Assembly (NCBI GenBank): GCA_011316235.1
Contig: QQBE01000006.1
Coordinates: 1,406,021-1,470,020, forward strand
Direction: 5' to 3'
Source: Mycothermus thermophilus
Taxonomy: Eukaryota; Ascomycota; Sordariomycetes; Sordariales; Chaetomiaceae
Length of the DNA: 64,000 nt
Part shown: in pieces, positions 46,423 through 56,949 of the stretch
How the letters are laid out: each line of letters begins with the position of its first letter
How positions within the stretch are numbered: position 1 is the stretch's first letter
Translations under genes and position numbers: made by a program
Notes under the pieces: generated by a model
Told to the model about the DNA's origin: nothing
Seen by the model: only the letters and a program-made list of their open reading frames with translations
Databases searched by the model: none

Positions 46423-47870
46423 ATGACATCCGGGCTGGAGACTCTCAAACCCGGCGTTGATCCGGACAGGTATGATGGAGGTAAGCATCTTTTTTTCGTG
46501 ATGGCCAGGGGCTGACCATCCATCACCACCAACCAGGCCGGTTCACATCATCTTTGTCGGCGCCGGCGCCGTGGGGTGTTTCTACGCCTCGAGATTGCAT
46601 CACGTAAGTCCCCATGTCTAACAGACCTGACTCACCACGGGTTCACAAGCCAACTAACTCCCTCACCCCCCTCTCAAAGCCAGCCCACAACCTCCATGTC
46701 TCCCTTGTCGCGCGCTCCAACTACAAGGAGCTAGCCGACCACGGTGTGCACCTCCAGACACACACCTTCGGGGACTACACGTTCCGGCCTCACGCCGTCT
46801 TCCCCTCCGTCGCCGAGGCCGCGCGCGCTCGGCCCAGCTCCGGGTGGGATTACATCATCGTCACCACCAAGGCGCTCCCGGACCGGCTGGACGACAGCGC
46901 CCTCATCGCGCCGCTCGTCGGCCCACATTCTTGCATCGTGCTCATCCAGAACGGCCTCGGCGTCGAGCAGCCCCACCGCGCCCGGTTCCCGCGCAACCCC
47001 ATCGTCAGCGCGGTCACGGTCATTTCCGCCGTGCAGACTTCCCCCGGCACGGTCCGCCAGAACCGATGGACCCGCATCCATCTCGGCCCTTACTCCGACT
47101 CGGCCTCCTTCTCCCTCCCTGACAAGGCCGGCGCCGGCGGCGATTCTTCGCTCAGCGGCAGCAGCAGGGATGCAACCATCCATCTCCCACGAGGCGACGA
47201 CACCACCGGCGCCCTGGCTTCACCCCTTGAGGACCCCTCCGCCGCCGCCTCCTCCTCCCCTGTCGACATCGTAGCGCCAGCGGCAGGGGCGGGGGAGGAG
47301 GACAAATCCGCCCTCCAAACACTCGGCGCCCACCACGCCCTCCTCCTCGCCGACTGGTGGACCCGACTCGGCGGGATCCGCGACGCCGAAGCCACCGCCA
47401 ACGAGCTTGAGCTGCAGTCGCTGCGCTGGCATAAGCTGTGCATCAACGCCGCCTTCAACCCGTCGGCGGTGCTGTCCGGCGGGCGCGGCAACGCGGATAT
47501 GATTTCGGATCCGGAGCTGCGGAAGCACGTCGAAGGGGTGATGAGGGAGGTGTGGGACGCGGCGGGGAAGGTGTTGTCGCATGTGTCGAACGGGAGGAGT
47601 GGTGGGAAGGCCGTGTTTCCGCCTCCTGGAGCGGCGGAGCCCGAGAGGATTTTGAAGAGCACGGAAAAGAACAAGGGCAGCAAGCCGAGCATGTTGTTGG
47701 ATTGGGAGAGCGGGAGGCCGTTGGAGCTGGAGGTGATACTGGGGAATCCGGTCCGGATTGCGCGCGCGAGGGGGGTGGAGATGCCGAGGTTGCAGAGCTT
47801 GTATGCGTTGTTGAAGAGCGCGGCGGAGATGAGGGAGAGGGAGAAGAAGGCTGGCAAAGAAAAGTTGTAA
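46423..47870 (+). CDS. Ketopantoate reductase (ApbA/PanE) family protein
   Basis: Three exons (46423-46469, 46537-46603, 46680-47870) encode 434 residues. The family reduces 2-dehydropantoate to pantoate with NADPH in pantothenate synthesis, though fungi have several paralogues of uncertain substrate. The N-terminal Rossmann motif GAGAVGCFYASRL lies at about residues 24-36 in exon 2. Further family marks are SLVARSNYKEL, the IIVTTKA and LIQNGLGVE segments, and WHKLCINAAFNPSAVLSG in the C-terminal helical domain, which carries the expected Lys and Asn. A low-complexity Ser/Pro/Ala insert of about 60 residues separates the two domains. The donor GTATGA at 46470 is chosen because the later GTAAGC breaks the frame. 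Confidence 0.9.
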
Positions 47871-48453
47871 GCATTGGCAGTTACATGGGGTTGGCTGGTC
47901 TAGGATGGCTTGCCATGGGGTTGTCTGCATGTCAAGATGGCTGTAGTATATTCTCATCGATTTGTTGTACTTAATCTGTGCTCAAAACTGGTGGCTTGCT
48001 CAGGTTGGTAGAGGTGCAAAGTTCACGACTGGCCCAATCTGTGCTCATGACAGAGGGTCAGAGCGAAGTAGAGAGAGTCGTATGTCCGCGGTGCCATATC
48101 AAGCATGCGGATAGACGGAATTGGAGGATATTCAGCCTTACTACTTCTACATGACGCCGAGAGCTGGCAGGTATCAGAATGGCTTCCCCGCTTCAGAAGA
48201 ATGTGACATATAGAGAGAACTATGTACAGGGAGAACTATGTACCATGCCGTATCTACCTAAAAGTCATCTTCCCGGTGGGCTTCTTCTTCTGTCACCTTC
48301 CACCTTAGACTCTCTCTATCTAGCTTCTCTGTTTTACAAACGGTCTACTTCTTCGACGATGTTTCTTGTTTCTCAGAACTCAAAATCCTATTGAGATGGG
48401 CGACCTATTCATGGCAGTTCGGTCAGCGTCTGCTTGTTTTTATGACATCCATA
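47871..48453. other. Convergent intergenic region
   Basis: It lies between the stops of the ketopantoate-reductase-like gene and the DUF2461 gene. The last exon of the DUF2461 gene may extend into its right part, see that entry. A short direct repeat, AGAACTATGTAC, occurs twice at about 48217-48244. Confidence 0.5.
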
Positions 48454-49590
48454 CTAGTGAAAGGGTAATCTATATGTGATGGGACTTACAAAACCGGTCA
48501 GATTTTTCACCATTTCTATGATCACGTCTTGGCCCTTGGGGTCCAAAAATATGCTATCATCCAGTGGTGCGGTGATGAAAAAGTCTTTGAGTCGGAGCAG
48601 AGCTAGGTCCGGGTGGTTTGGCGGACAGCCTTGGGGCCGCCGGGCGAGAGCAGTGGCGCGGTTGAGGTGGGCAAATGCCGCGATGGCCTCTTCTGGGTCG
48701 ACTTGATCTTCTTCTGCTCCTGGCTTTGACTTGGCCTTGTTAGGAGCGGCTTTGGATTTGGTTTCTTTCTTGACACCATCTCCAGAAGACTCAGCAGCAG
48801 CGGGAACTTCCACTTTGCTCAGAAACGACTTCCACAACCCCTTATCCGCCAACACCTTGCGCCACGTTTCGGGGTGGTTGTCGATGTCTTCGCGGATTAG
48901 GTCGATCGCCTCGTTGGTCTTAAAAGCGCCATCTGATTTGTCCATGATGCGCTTGGAGCATTCCAAGCCGCCACGGATGAAGCTCTTGCCGCCCGGCTCG
49001 CAATGGAGGATGTACGCCGCGTCGGAGCTGGCGCGGCCCGAGCGGGAGAAGGTGGCGGCGAAAAAGGTCTTGTAGATGAACCCGTCCGAGGCGAAGCGGA
49101 CGTCGCGCTGGATTCTCCAGATGATGTTTTTGACGGGCAGGTCTGGGATGGTTGGATCGACGGCACGGACCTTGCGCGCCAGAGTGGCTATGTAGCGCTC
49201 CCAGTCTTTGAGCGCCGCGCGGTACTCGGCGTCATGTTCCTGGAGCCAGGGGCGGTGGTTGTTCTCGTAGATGCCGAGCTGGCGCAGGAACTCGAGAGTC
49301 TCGGGCTGTAGCCGGAGGGTTTCCTCTGTGGTTGGGGCATCCTTGGAGTCTGGCTCGGCTGGGACGTCTTCGTCTTCGTCCTTGGTGAGCTTTTTCTTCT
49401 GCTTGCCCGTTGTGGCGGTGGTTGGATTTGTCGTGTTGACCTTGGGTTTCTTAGCTGGATGTGCCTTGGTGTCAGAGGTTTTGGCATCCTCCTCTTCCTG
49501 CTGTTTCTGCGCCGCTGAATTAATGCGTTGTGACCGCCGGCGAGGGGCGGTCTCCTCGCCGGCGACGGTTTTGCGTTTTTGTCCAGCCAT
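48454..49590 (-). CDS. DUF2461 domain protein (TIGR02453 family)
   Basis: The frame from ATG at 49590 encodes 378 residues as read. The first about 110 residues are basic and acidic low complexity with NLS-like KKPK and QKKK motifs. The DUF2461 domain follows with LEFLRQLGIYENNHRPWLQ, WRIQRDVRFASDGFIYKTFF, YILHCEPGGKSFIRGGL and LKDFFITAPLDDSIFLDP. The biochemical role of the family is unknown. A donor site GTAAGT directly follows the codons for NLTGF, so the true C-terminus is probably on a short additional exon left of 48454; I could not choose between several acceptors. The printed end at 48454 is the read-through stop. Confidence 0.82.
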   Translation of the reverse strand: MAGQKRKTVAGEETAPRRRSQRINSAAQKQQEEEDAKTSDTKAHPAKKPKVNTTNPTTATTGKQKKKLTKDEDEDVPAEPDSKDAPTTEETLRLQPETLEFLRQLGIYENNHRPWLQEHDAEYRAALKDWERYIATLARKVRAVDPTIPDLPVKNIIWRIQRDVRFASDGFIYKTFFAATFSRSGRASSDAAYILHCEPGGKSFIRGGLECSKRIMDKSDGAFKTNEAIDLIREDIDNHPETWRKVLADKGLWKSFLSKVEVPAAAESSGDGVKKETKSKAAPNKAKSKPGAEEDQVDPEEAIAAFAHLNRATALARRPQGCPPNHPDLALLRLKDFFITAPLDDSIFLDPKGQDVIIEMVKNLTGFVSPITYRLPFH

Positions 49591-50550
49591 TGGGGTTGAT
49601 ATCCTACAATTTCAGAGTTCGGCTACTTATTGGCAAAAGACCAACACTTTAGCGGGAGGCAATGAAAATAATGAATTGTTGAGTCTCCAACATCAACACC
49701 CAACCCTGACATCTCTGGGTACAGGTATTCTCTTATATACGCGTCAAGCAGGCGAAATGCCGCGACCTTGTTCCCCGCCATTTTGATCCAGCACCGCGAA
49801 CTCACGTGTGGCTGACAGGGACAAGAACTCCCAAGAAAGCCCCTGAATTTCGGGAGCTGCGGCTGACGATGGAACCAAGGATCGAAGAAACGGTCCAAGC
49901 ACCAAGGCCAAGCGATTCAACCTTCTTCTGTATGTACATACGTATGTGCAGTAGGTCCCTTGCATTAGTTGAAAGCATGAACTTGCGCAGGCATCTGCGC
50001 CTCCATGGCATCAAGCCAGCCTTGCTGCCTGCTGTTTCATTGCAGCTTTCAGCGGAGTCCAGGCTTGTGCAAGACGACGGACGGGATGGCCCGTACTTAT
50101 CCGGACCACGGTAAGTCTTCCAGAGCGAAGTCGACGATGTTGCATGTATATACAGTACAATACGCTCCGTAAAAGCCGTTCATGACAGACACTTTCCCCA
50201 ACGGCCCCAATTTCCACTCTCCCAGTTGTCCCTTGGCTTCCCCACAGGTCCGGGCCCGTCCAACCCGGATCTCCGCACGGAACTGGATCCACTACCCCCG
50301 CGGCGCCACCGGTGCTGTTACCCCACACTGCCCGGCCCAACCTCCGGACTCAGCTCCGGTTTCTCAAATACATTTTGCATTGAAGATCAAAACTCAATGG
50401 GTTGGACTTCCGAGTCAGCAGTTGGAGACACTCAAAAGCATGTTAAAGACGACAAGACCATGATACAATTGACATGAAGCCATACCGTCTACGCGCCTGT
50501 TCCACGTCTCAACCCCTAGGTTTCATCAACATACTCCATCTCTCAGTAGC
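49591..50550. other. Intergenic region between two minus-strand genes
   Basis: This 960-bp interval holds the promoter of the DUF2461 gene and the 3' flank of the GH55 gene. A local run of alternating GTATGTACATACGTATG lies near 49932-49948. No gene was seen. Confidence 0.5.
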
Positions 50551-53180
50551 CTAAGCCCAATACGCCGCTACATTCTGCGCGAACGTATTCTCATTATCCG
50601 CAAACCATGCCACCCTCTGTCCATCCCTCGTGATCATCTCCCTCGTCCCGATGGTATTCAAATTATACACTACCACGTTCTCCGCCTGCCCCTCCACGCT
50701 GACGATCCTCTGCTGGCACGTCTCCCCTTCCTCCCACCTCGAGCAGTTGGTCGAGTAGTTGTCAAAGAAGGAATACAACCCCGCGCCGTAGACCAGCACG
50801 TCGCGCGAGTCGACGACACGCAGGCCCCACGAGGCGGCGCAGTTGCCCTCGACATTGTCGCAGCTGGCCTCGAAGTCCGGGTCGTTGAAGCATGAGTCCG
50901 GGGGGAAGGGGACCAGGGCGTTGGGGATGGGCATGAAGTAGGGCGTTTCGGTTTGGATTTGGCCCATGAAGATGTTGCGCGTGTTGGCGACTTGGTATTG
51001 GTAGAGGACGTGATGCTCGCTGCTTGTGCCCCAGAGCCAAAAAGGGCCGGTTTCGGATTCGATGTCTGGAGGAAATGTCTGGTCAACATTTTCTGTTGTT
51101 CAAGCAGCGAGGGAAAACAGAAACTTGGAGACACTTACACAATCCCCTCCCGGTGAATATGGTAATCTGCGTGTTCTGAGGATCATCAATATCATGATCC
51201 GCAGTCCATAGCCACACATTCTCCATATACAATCCCCTGGCCTTCTCAGTGACATGCATGGCCATGAACGCCACCACACACTGCGGCTTCACTTCCGGAC
51301 TGCCGGGCTGCTTCAAACACTCTGCGACCTGCTGCTGCGTGCCCTCGAACCCGCCGATGCGGACGTGCGCATCCCACATCCCGCTGGGCTCGTTTGTCGG
51401 GCTGGCCAGGTTCCATTCGATCCCGATTGCCCCGGGCTGTCGGCCCTGCGTGGAAACGATAAAGTCGACGAGCTCCGCCCGTCCGGGTTGACCGGAGTAC
51501 CTTCCAACCTGCACCACGGGACGGGGGTTGTTCATGTCGGCGAAAAATGGGCCGGAGGAGAGGATCACGGGGTACGATTCGCCGACGATCCGCGCGCCGG
51601 GCGGGATCTGGATGGTCCGCGTGACGCGGTATAGGCCGTAATCCAGGAAGAGAACCTTTCCCTGGGTGACGGCGGCATCGATGGCGCGTTGGAGAGCGTC
51701 GGCGTCGTCCGCCTGTGCGTTGCCCACAGCGCCAAAAGCGCGGACGGAAAGGAAATTGTCCTTTGTGAGAGTTTGATATTGCGGCTTCGAGTGAGTGTAG
51801 AATCGTCCATCGGGAGCGGTCAGGACCGATGGACGCGGGGCGGCAGGGATGCGGTCGCCCTCCAGATATGTTGGGCCACCGGTGGTGGTGTATCCATGAC
51901 CGATGCCCCAGGCAGGGATCCATTGGCTGGAGCCGCCGGCGCCGGGGAAAAGGATAGAGTTGCCGGCGCCCTGGATGGTAACAGGACAGGACTCGAAACG
52001 GATGTTCTCCAGGATCAGGCTGTTGGCGGTTGAAGGGAGAGTGTTTGGTCCCCAGCCGGTTTTGATGGCTACATCTGTGTTCCTGAAGGTGCTGTCAATG
52101 AGGGTAACGGAGCCGACATTGAGTCTGTTGGTCTCGGAGTTGATGTCTGACATGTCGATGCCAATGCCGCAATTGCTGATTTCCAGGCCGGCGTAAGTCC
52201 ATCCCCAGTTCCAGATTTGGTAGATGGCTGGTTCAAGTCAGCGCTGTAATTATGTATACGTAGCAGTGGTTCAGGAGGCACAAGCTCACCGGTCTTGCAG
52301 TTGTTGAAGCGGAGATTACGCATCGTGTACTGTTGGTTACCCAGCTCCGCGCCTCTGTTACCACCGTTGAAAGTGAGATCCGTCATGAACCCGCCACTAC
52401 CATTCTCGATGAAGAGCCCAACATGGACAACATTAGGGTCGGTTGGCATCTCAAACACAATGTTCTGCAGACTCGTAGCCTGGCCAGTCGGCCAGTGAAT
52501 CCCGGTCGCTGGCAAGTTTGCAGGAATGGCCCTGGTGTCGATGACAAAATTTCGGATCTGTCGGAAAAAGAGGTTGACTGATGTCCAGGTCTGATGCCCC
52601 ATGTTGGTGTACGGGTTTCCGTCGATGAGCCCGAAGCCCTGGAAGTTGGACGTGGCTTTGAGAACAGGCCGTTCATTGGGGTCACCAATGAGTTGAGTAA
52701 AGTACGCCGGCTTGATGGACGATGAGATCAGGTACTCCCCAGGGGGGAAGTAGACAATAGCAGGGGTTTTGGTGGTGGATGCCTGGACACACGGTGAGCA
52801 AGCGCCCTCTGAAGCGGATGAGGGAGGCACTTACGCATCCCTCGTTGCACGGATTGCCGGCGAGGATGGCAGCGTTGATGGCCGCCGTGTCGTCGGTGCT
52901 GCCATCGCCTGCTTCTGTTAGCCTTTCGTCCTCAAGACTAGGAAAAGGCCGGATTGGGCTGAGCATGTTCGCACCTTTGGCGCCATAGTCCTTGACATTG
53001 CGAAAGACGGGGTAGTTGGGTTCAGCAAAGGGCGCGTACCCTCGGTCTAGAGAGCGTCAGTCACTGTTCGTCGAGGATGCGGAGAGAGACAAAGTGCCTA
53101 CGGGGGATTTCGTTAAGCCAATAGCCCGTGACTGTTGTCAAGAGACTGGCGGCGGCCAGGACTACCGTTAGGATTCGCAT
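50551..53180 (-). CDS. Secreted GH55 exo-beta-1,3-glucanase
   Basis: Six exons (53180-53102, 53046-52975, 52908-52835, 52782-52290, 52227-51139, 51065-50551) encode 773 residues. An N-terminal signal peptide of about 19 residues (MRILTVVLAAASLLTTVTG) indicates secretion. GH55 enzymes have two tandem beta-helix domains; both are visible. The first carries NVKDYGAKGDGSTDDTAAIN and YFPPGEYLISSSI, the second FLSVRAFGAVGNAQADDADALQ and LDYGLYRVTRTIQIPPGARI. The C-terminal part includes LYIESETGPFWLWGTSSEHH and YGAGLYSFFDNYSTNC. The enzyme likely releases glucose from beta-1,3-glucan at the non-reducing end, in cell-wall turnover or attack on other fungi. The catalytic Glu was not pinpointed. All introns keep frame. 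Confidence 0.94.
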
Positions 53181-54814
53181 GGTGTCGTCCTCTATGCCCA
53201 CTCCGTATCAACTAGGCAAGTTGTTGAGGGCTCTCAGGGATATGACACACAATCGAGTCAGGAAGCAAGCGTCGCTGCTTGCTCGGTTTCCCTTCGGAGA
53301 GGAGGCCGGGGAAGCACTTTGTACCAACACTTTCTTCACCCTGACACGAGCCCAGCCAGATCATATAAATATATTCCTCGGCCTTGTCATTCCTTTCCGA
53401 ACTCCAGACTGGAACTACCGGTAACGAAACATGGCCACGTGCGACTTATTCCCAAATCGCACTCGGGATACGGGGATTGGAGGAGCTCTCATCCAGTCGG
53501 AATGTCGATGTGATACTTGGAATCCCTCAGTCGGCTTGCATTCCAGACCTTGAAGGGGTGGTGATCCACGATGGCCCTACGTGACTTACTTCTCGACCAC
53601 CACCTGCCAGAGAAACGTAACCATAACAACATAAATTGCCGCAGGACTTCGCACATAGGGCCGATTGTCTCAGGGGTCCTAGAGGGGTCTGTCGGGCGGT
53701 ACTCCCAAATGACCGCCTTCCCGGAGGGCGGATGCCAACTCACCTGGAGCGAAAGCTAGGCATGACATCCACAGAGATCTAGCTTGGGAGTCACGAGCGA
53801 AGAGTCGAAGAATTACCTATGTGCAGACTATGGAATGTGTTCACTGTGGGGCACCATATCTTGCGCCCAATTCGTCGCCAGGGGATGAACTTCCCCCTGG
53901 TGTCAGTGGCCAAGAAGTGATCATCATCCGCCAGAGCTGGCAATGTCTCAGGGAGAGAAATACTGTCCAAGTAGTGAACCGCAAGTGATAAAGCGAGCCT
54001 GTTCTCCAAAATCGAGTGGCTCGCTGCCAGACAACGAAACGCATTAAGTGTGGATGTTCCCGGTGGGCTTGGTGGTAGAGGTGGATAGTTGAAAGACCAC
54101 CGGATGTTCCCGGCATAGACCCTTCACCAGACTTGATGAGGAAACTGCTGGAAGCTGCATTCACATGCTCTGACTGTCACTCGAGGTGATGTTGTAAGCA
54201 ATGACAGAATATGCCTGGATTTGGTAGCCTTCTTGCTCGAAACCCAGAGTCGCCTTGTTCATGGTGACCGGGAAATCTGATGATGAAAGTTCCCGATGAT
54301 CACAAGTCCACTTCCGAAGCCCTGGTTTTGTCATATGCATATGCGACACAGATATTCTGTAGGGATGTCTCGTGGACTTGTCACTGGGTCGCAGGTGAAT
54401 GTGTAACGTTACGGGCTCTAAGGGAGTCCCCCATGCATTCGAGCATGTGGTGGTGGTTTGAGCTGGAGCTCCGCATATGGAGACGAACCGGACGTCGGTG
54501 AGAGACATGTACATAGGACTCAGCCCATGGGCCCGTCATCACAAGGTCGCCTGGAGGCTATGTTTCCTTCATGGTAAAGTAAAATGGCAAACTCATCGAG
54601 TGCTGCCAAAGGACCGAGATTCATGCCAAAGTCTACAACTCCTGTCACAAGGTCGGATAGATCATCTGCTGGGTACAAAGGCATGGTGCAAAGCATCAGG
54701 AAGAGCAATCTTGACAGCCATTTGGTTGATCCTCTTGTTCCAGGGATTGTGAGAGAGGTTGAAGGATGAGGCTCCAAGCTACAATGTTTGGTGGTGGTGG
54801 TGTTTGGCTTCGCC

Positions 54815-54844
54815 CAGGGTCAGGGTCAGGGTTAAAGTCAGGGT
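54815..54844. repeat. Short CAGGGT repeat
   Basis: Three CAGGGT copies followed by a degenerate TAAAGTCAGGGT. A related GGTCCAGGGTCCAGGGTC run lies at about 55141-55158. Confidence 0.8.
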
Positions 54845-55131
54845 ACAGTTAAGATCAGCTTCCCCAGATCTCCAAACCCCAGACCCACTTTCGAGTTCGG
54901 CCGACGCCCCACTTCAACCACCACACCACCAACAACCACCGACGGAATACACACATAGACAAGTGAACTCAGAGAATTATAGGAATAAAGTGCATGGGTA
55001 AAACGTGTATGTCTAGGGAATTGACTGCTGGAACAGCGAACAGTAAGTATACCTTGGTTGTTTTTCTTTGACATCAATCCCCTGGCCAGGCTTGTTCCTT
55101 GTGAAAGTGGATTCTTGGAGGGAAAGGTAGC

Positions 55132-55159
55132 CGGGTCCGGGGTCCAGGGTCCAGGGTCA
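55132..55159. repeat. Short GGTCC/CCAGGGT repeat
   Basis: Degenerate tandem copies of GGTCCAG lie in noncoding sequence upstream of the C2H2 gene. They resemble the 54815 repeat. Confidence 0.7.
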
Positions 55160-56949
55160 CCATCACCTCAGTTCCTCGGCTCCGGAGCAATGCACCCCGC
55201 TTTCCGGTGTAACCAACAAAACTTGCTGAGGTTGGCAAGCCCCCCCTCGGCGAAGAGGCCGGGCGGTCTGTGAAAAATAGTAGTGTGTGAGTGTAGTGTG
55301 CTCGATCATTGCTGCACGTCGACCAGCAGACGCAAGCTGGTGCTCATCAACCTCTCGAGGCTCTCTCCGGCGGGCAGAAAAGCTCTGGCACGAAGGATGA
55401 CGTCGGTGGAGATGCTTTCCCCTCAAGGATGCGGTACCCAAGCGACGGACAACACACAGTTAGCGACAGAAGGACGGGGTGCCTGAGGGCCATAAGATAG
55501 AAACACAGAGGGCATTGAGTCGAGCATCAAAGCCTGCAGAGAGGTACCTAGAAATACCCTCATCGGGCCATGTCGAAAAGGGTTCAAGATGCGTGGATAT
55601 GCACTCGAAGAGATGAGGGATGAGAAGTTCCGGAGCCCCAGACCTGCTTCCCCGCCCCCACATCCAAGCGATGCGGGGACAGCACCCAAATCCAAGATTT
55701 TTGTGATCATGGGATTGTCCCTTGCTTCCAATGCGTGTGAATCACCGCAATTGAGGAGAGAAGTTCGAAAATGAAGAATCCTGGGGATCGATCATGGATA
55801 TTGTCATGTTGGGCATCGAGGATGAACTGGGATTTCATTTCAAGGCACGAGTAGCAAAGGAAGAGGCAGACTAACATCCACGGTGCTCCAGGTTGGAGCT
55901 CCCACAGTCTTCTCCCTCAGGTATATATGTACATACTTTGTCCAGCAGCAGTGCCCCGCCTCGGGCCGCTTCCCGGGTTTCTCGCCGAGAGGAGAAGATC
56001 TTGTCTCCGTCCTTCCCCCCAATTTTCTGGCCATTTTCACTCATCCCCAACTCACCATCGCCTCCACTGTTTTGCAGCACATTCCCGTGTATGAATGAAG
56101 AGACGAAACCCCAAATCTGCACACCAACCCTGGGAACTTGAGTTCTAGTTCGTGAGTTGGCTGCCGCCTGTACTGATACATCCGCCTCGGATAGAGGCCA
56201 CCTCCTGGCAACGCACCAATTCCCTGCCGGCATGCTCACGTCCGAAGTTCCCTATTCTTGACTTCAACAACACAACCGCGCCAGTGCCGCTCCAGCTGAA
56301 CACGCGGGCGCCAAGAACTTCCATACCGCTCTCCACTGTCCGATTCACTCTCCCGCCTCCGGGACAAGCACATCGGTGGTGGTCCCTTTTGCCGGACCAC
56401 CCCCCTTTCATCCAACTCAAACCACACCACCCATTTCCCCGCTCGCTCGTGCCTGTCCCGCCCGCTTGGCTGTCTGTGCCCATCGAGTTGAACCTCTCAC
56501 ATTGGCCCAGCACACATCTGAACCCAGCGCGAGAGAGCGAGACGGAAGGCTGCGCACTTGCTTCGTACGGCTCGCCAACCTCCTGATCGCGGGCTAAACA
56601 AACAACAGACCATCTGAGCTACCTGAATTCCTGCATTTGCGCCTTTCTGCGGAGTAGAGACTGCTACGAGCGGGACAATCCCGTACCCCTGATTTCCGGA
56701 CTCCATCACCCACCACCGACACCCCGCAACAGCTTAACCAGAAACCCCCTCTACAGTCGTGTACTGTGCGCCATCCTCTTTCTCCTCTTTGGTCATCCCA
56801 TCTTCCCCTCGTCCTCCTCCGCTTTCCCCTTCCTCTTCCCCCACTCCCGACGTGGGCGCGTGAGGTGCCGTCTCTCCTCCGCGACACCACCGCCCATCCT
56901 CTGCTCCGGATCCCTTACCCCAAGCACCACGTCTGGCCTTGCTTGCGCC

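Larger units (their letters stand above)
53181..56949. other. 3.8-kb divergent intergenic region with coding-like fragments
   Basis: It lies between the divergent GH55 and C2H2 genes. Several successive minus-strand open stretches (54777-54520, 54514-54161, 54164-53841, 54009-53791) look more protein-like than neighbouring noise, but I could not join them into a gene. Imperfect CAGGGT-type repeats lie at 54815-54844 and 55132-55159. The right end is pyrimidine-rich, consistent with the promoter and leader of the C2H2 gene. Confidence 0.45.

Noticed and set aside
48217..48244. Direct repeat AGAACTATGTAC as a possible attachment site
   Set aside because: It is too short, isolated in a fungal intergenic region, and without any mobile element beside it.
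54815..55159. AGGGTC/CAGGGT repeats as telomere-like sequence
   Set aside because: The unit is not the fungal TTAGGG, copies are few and degenerate, and genes lie on both sides, so an interstitial telomere is not supported.
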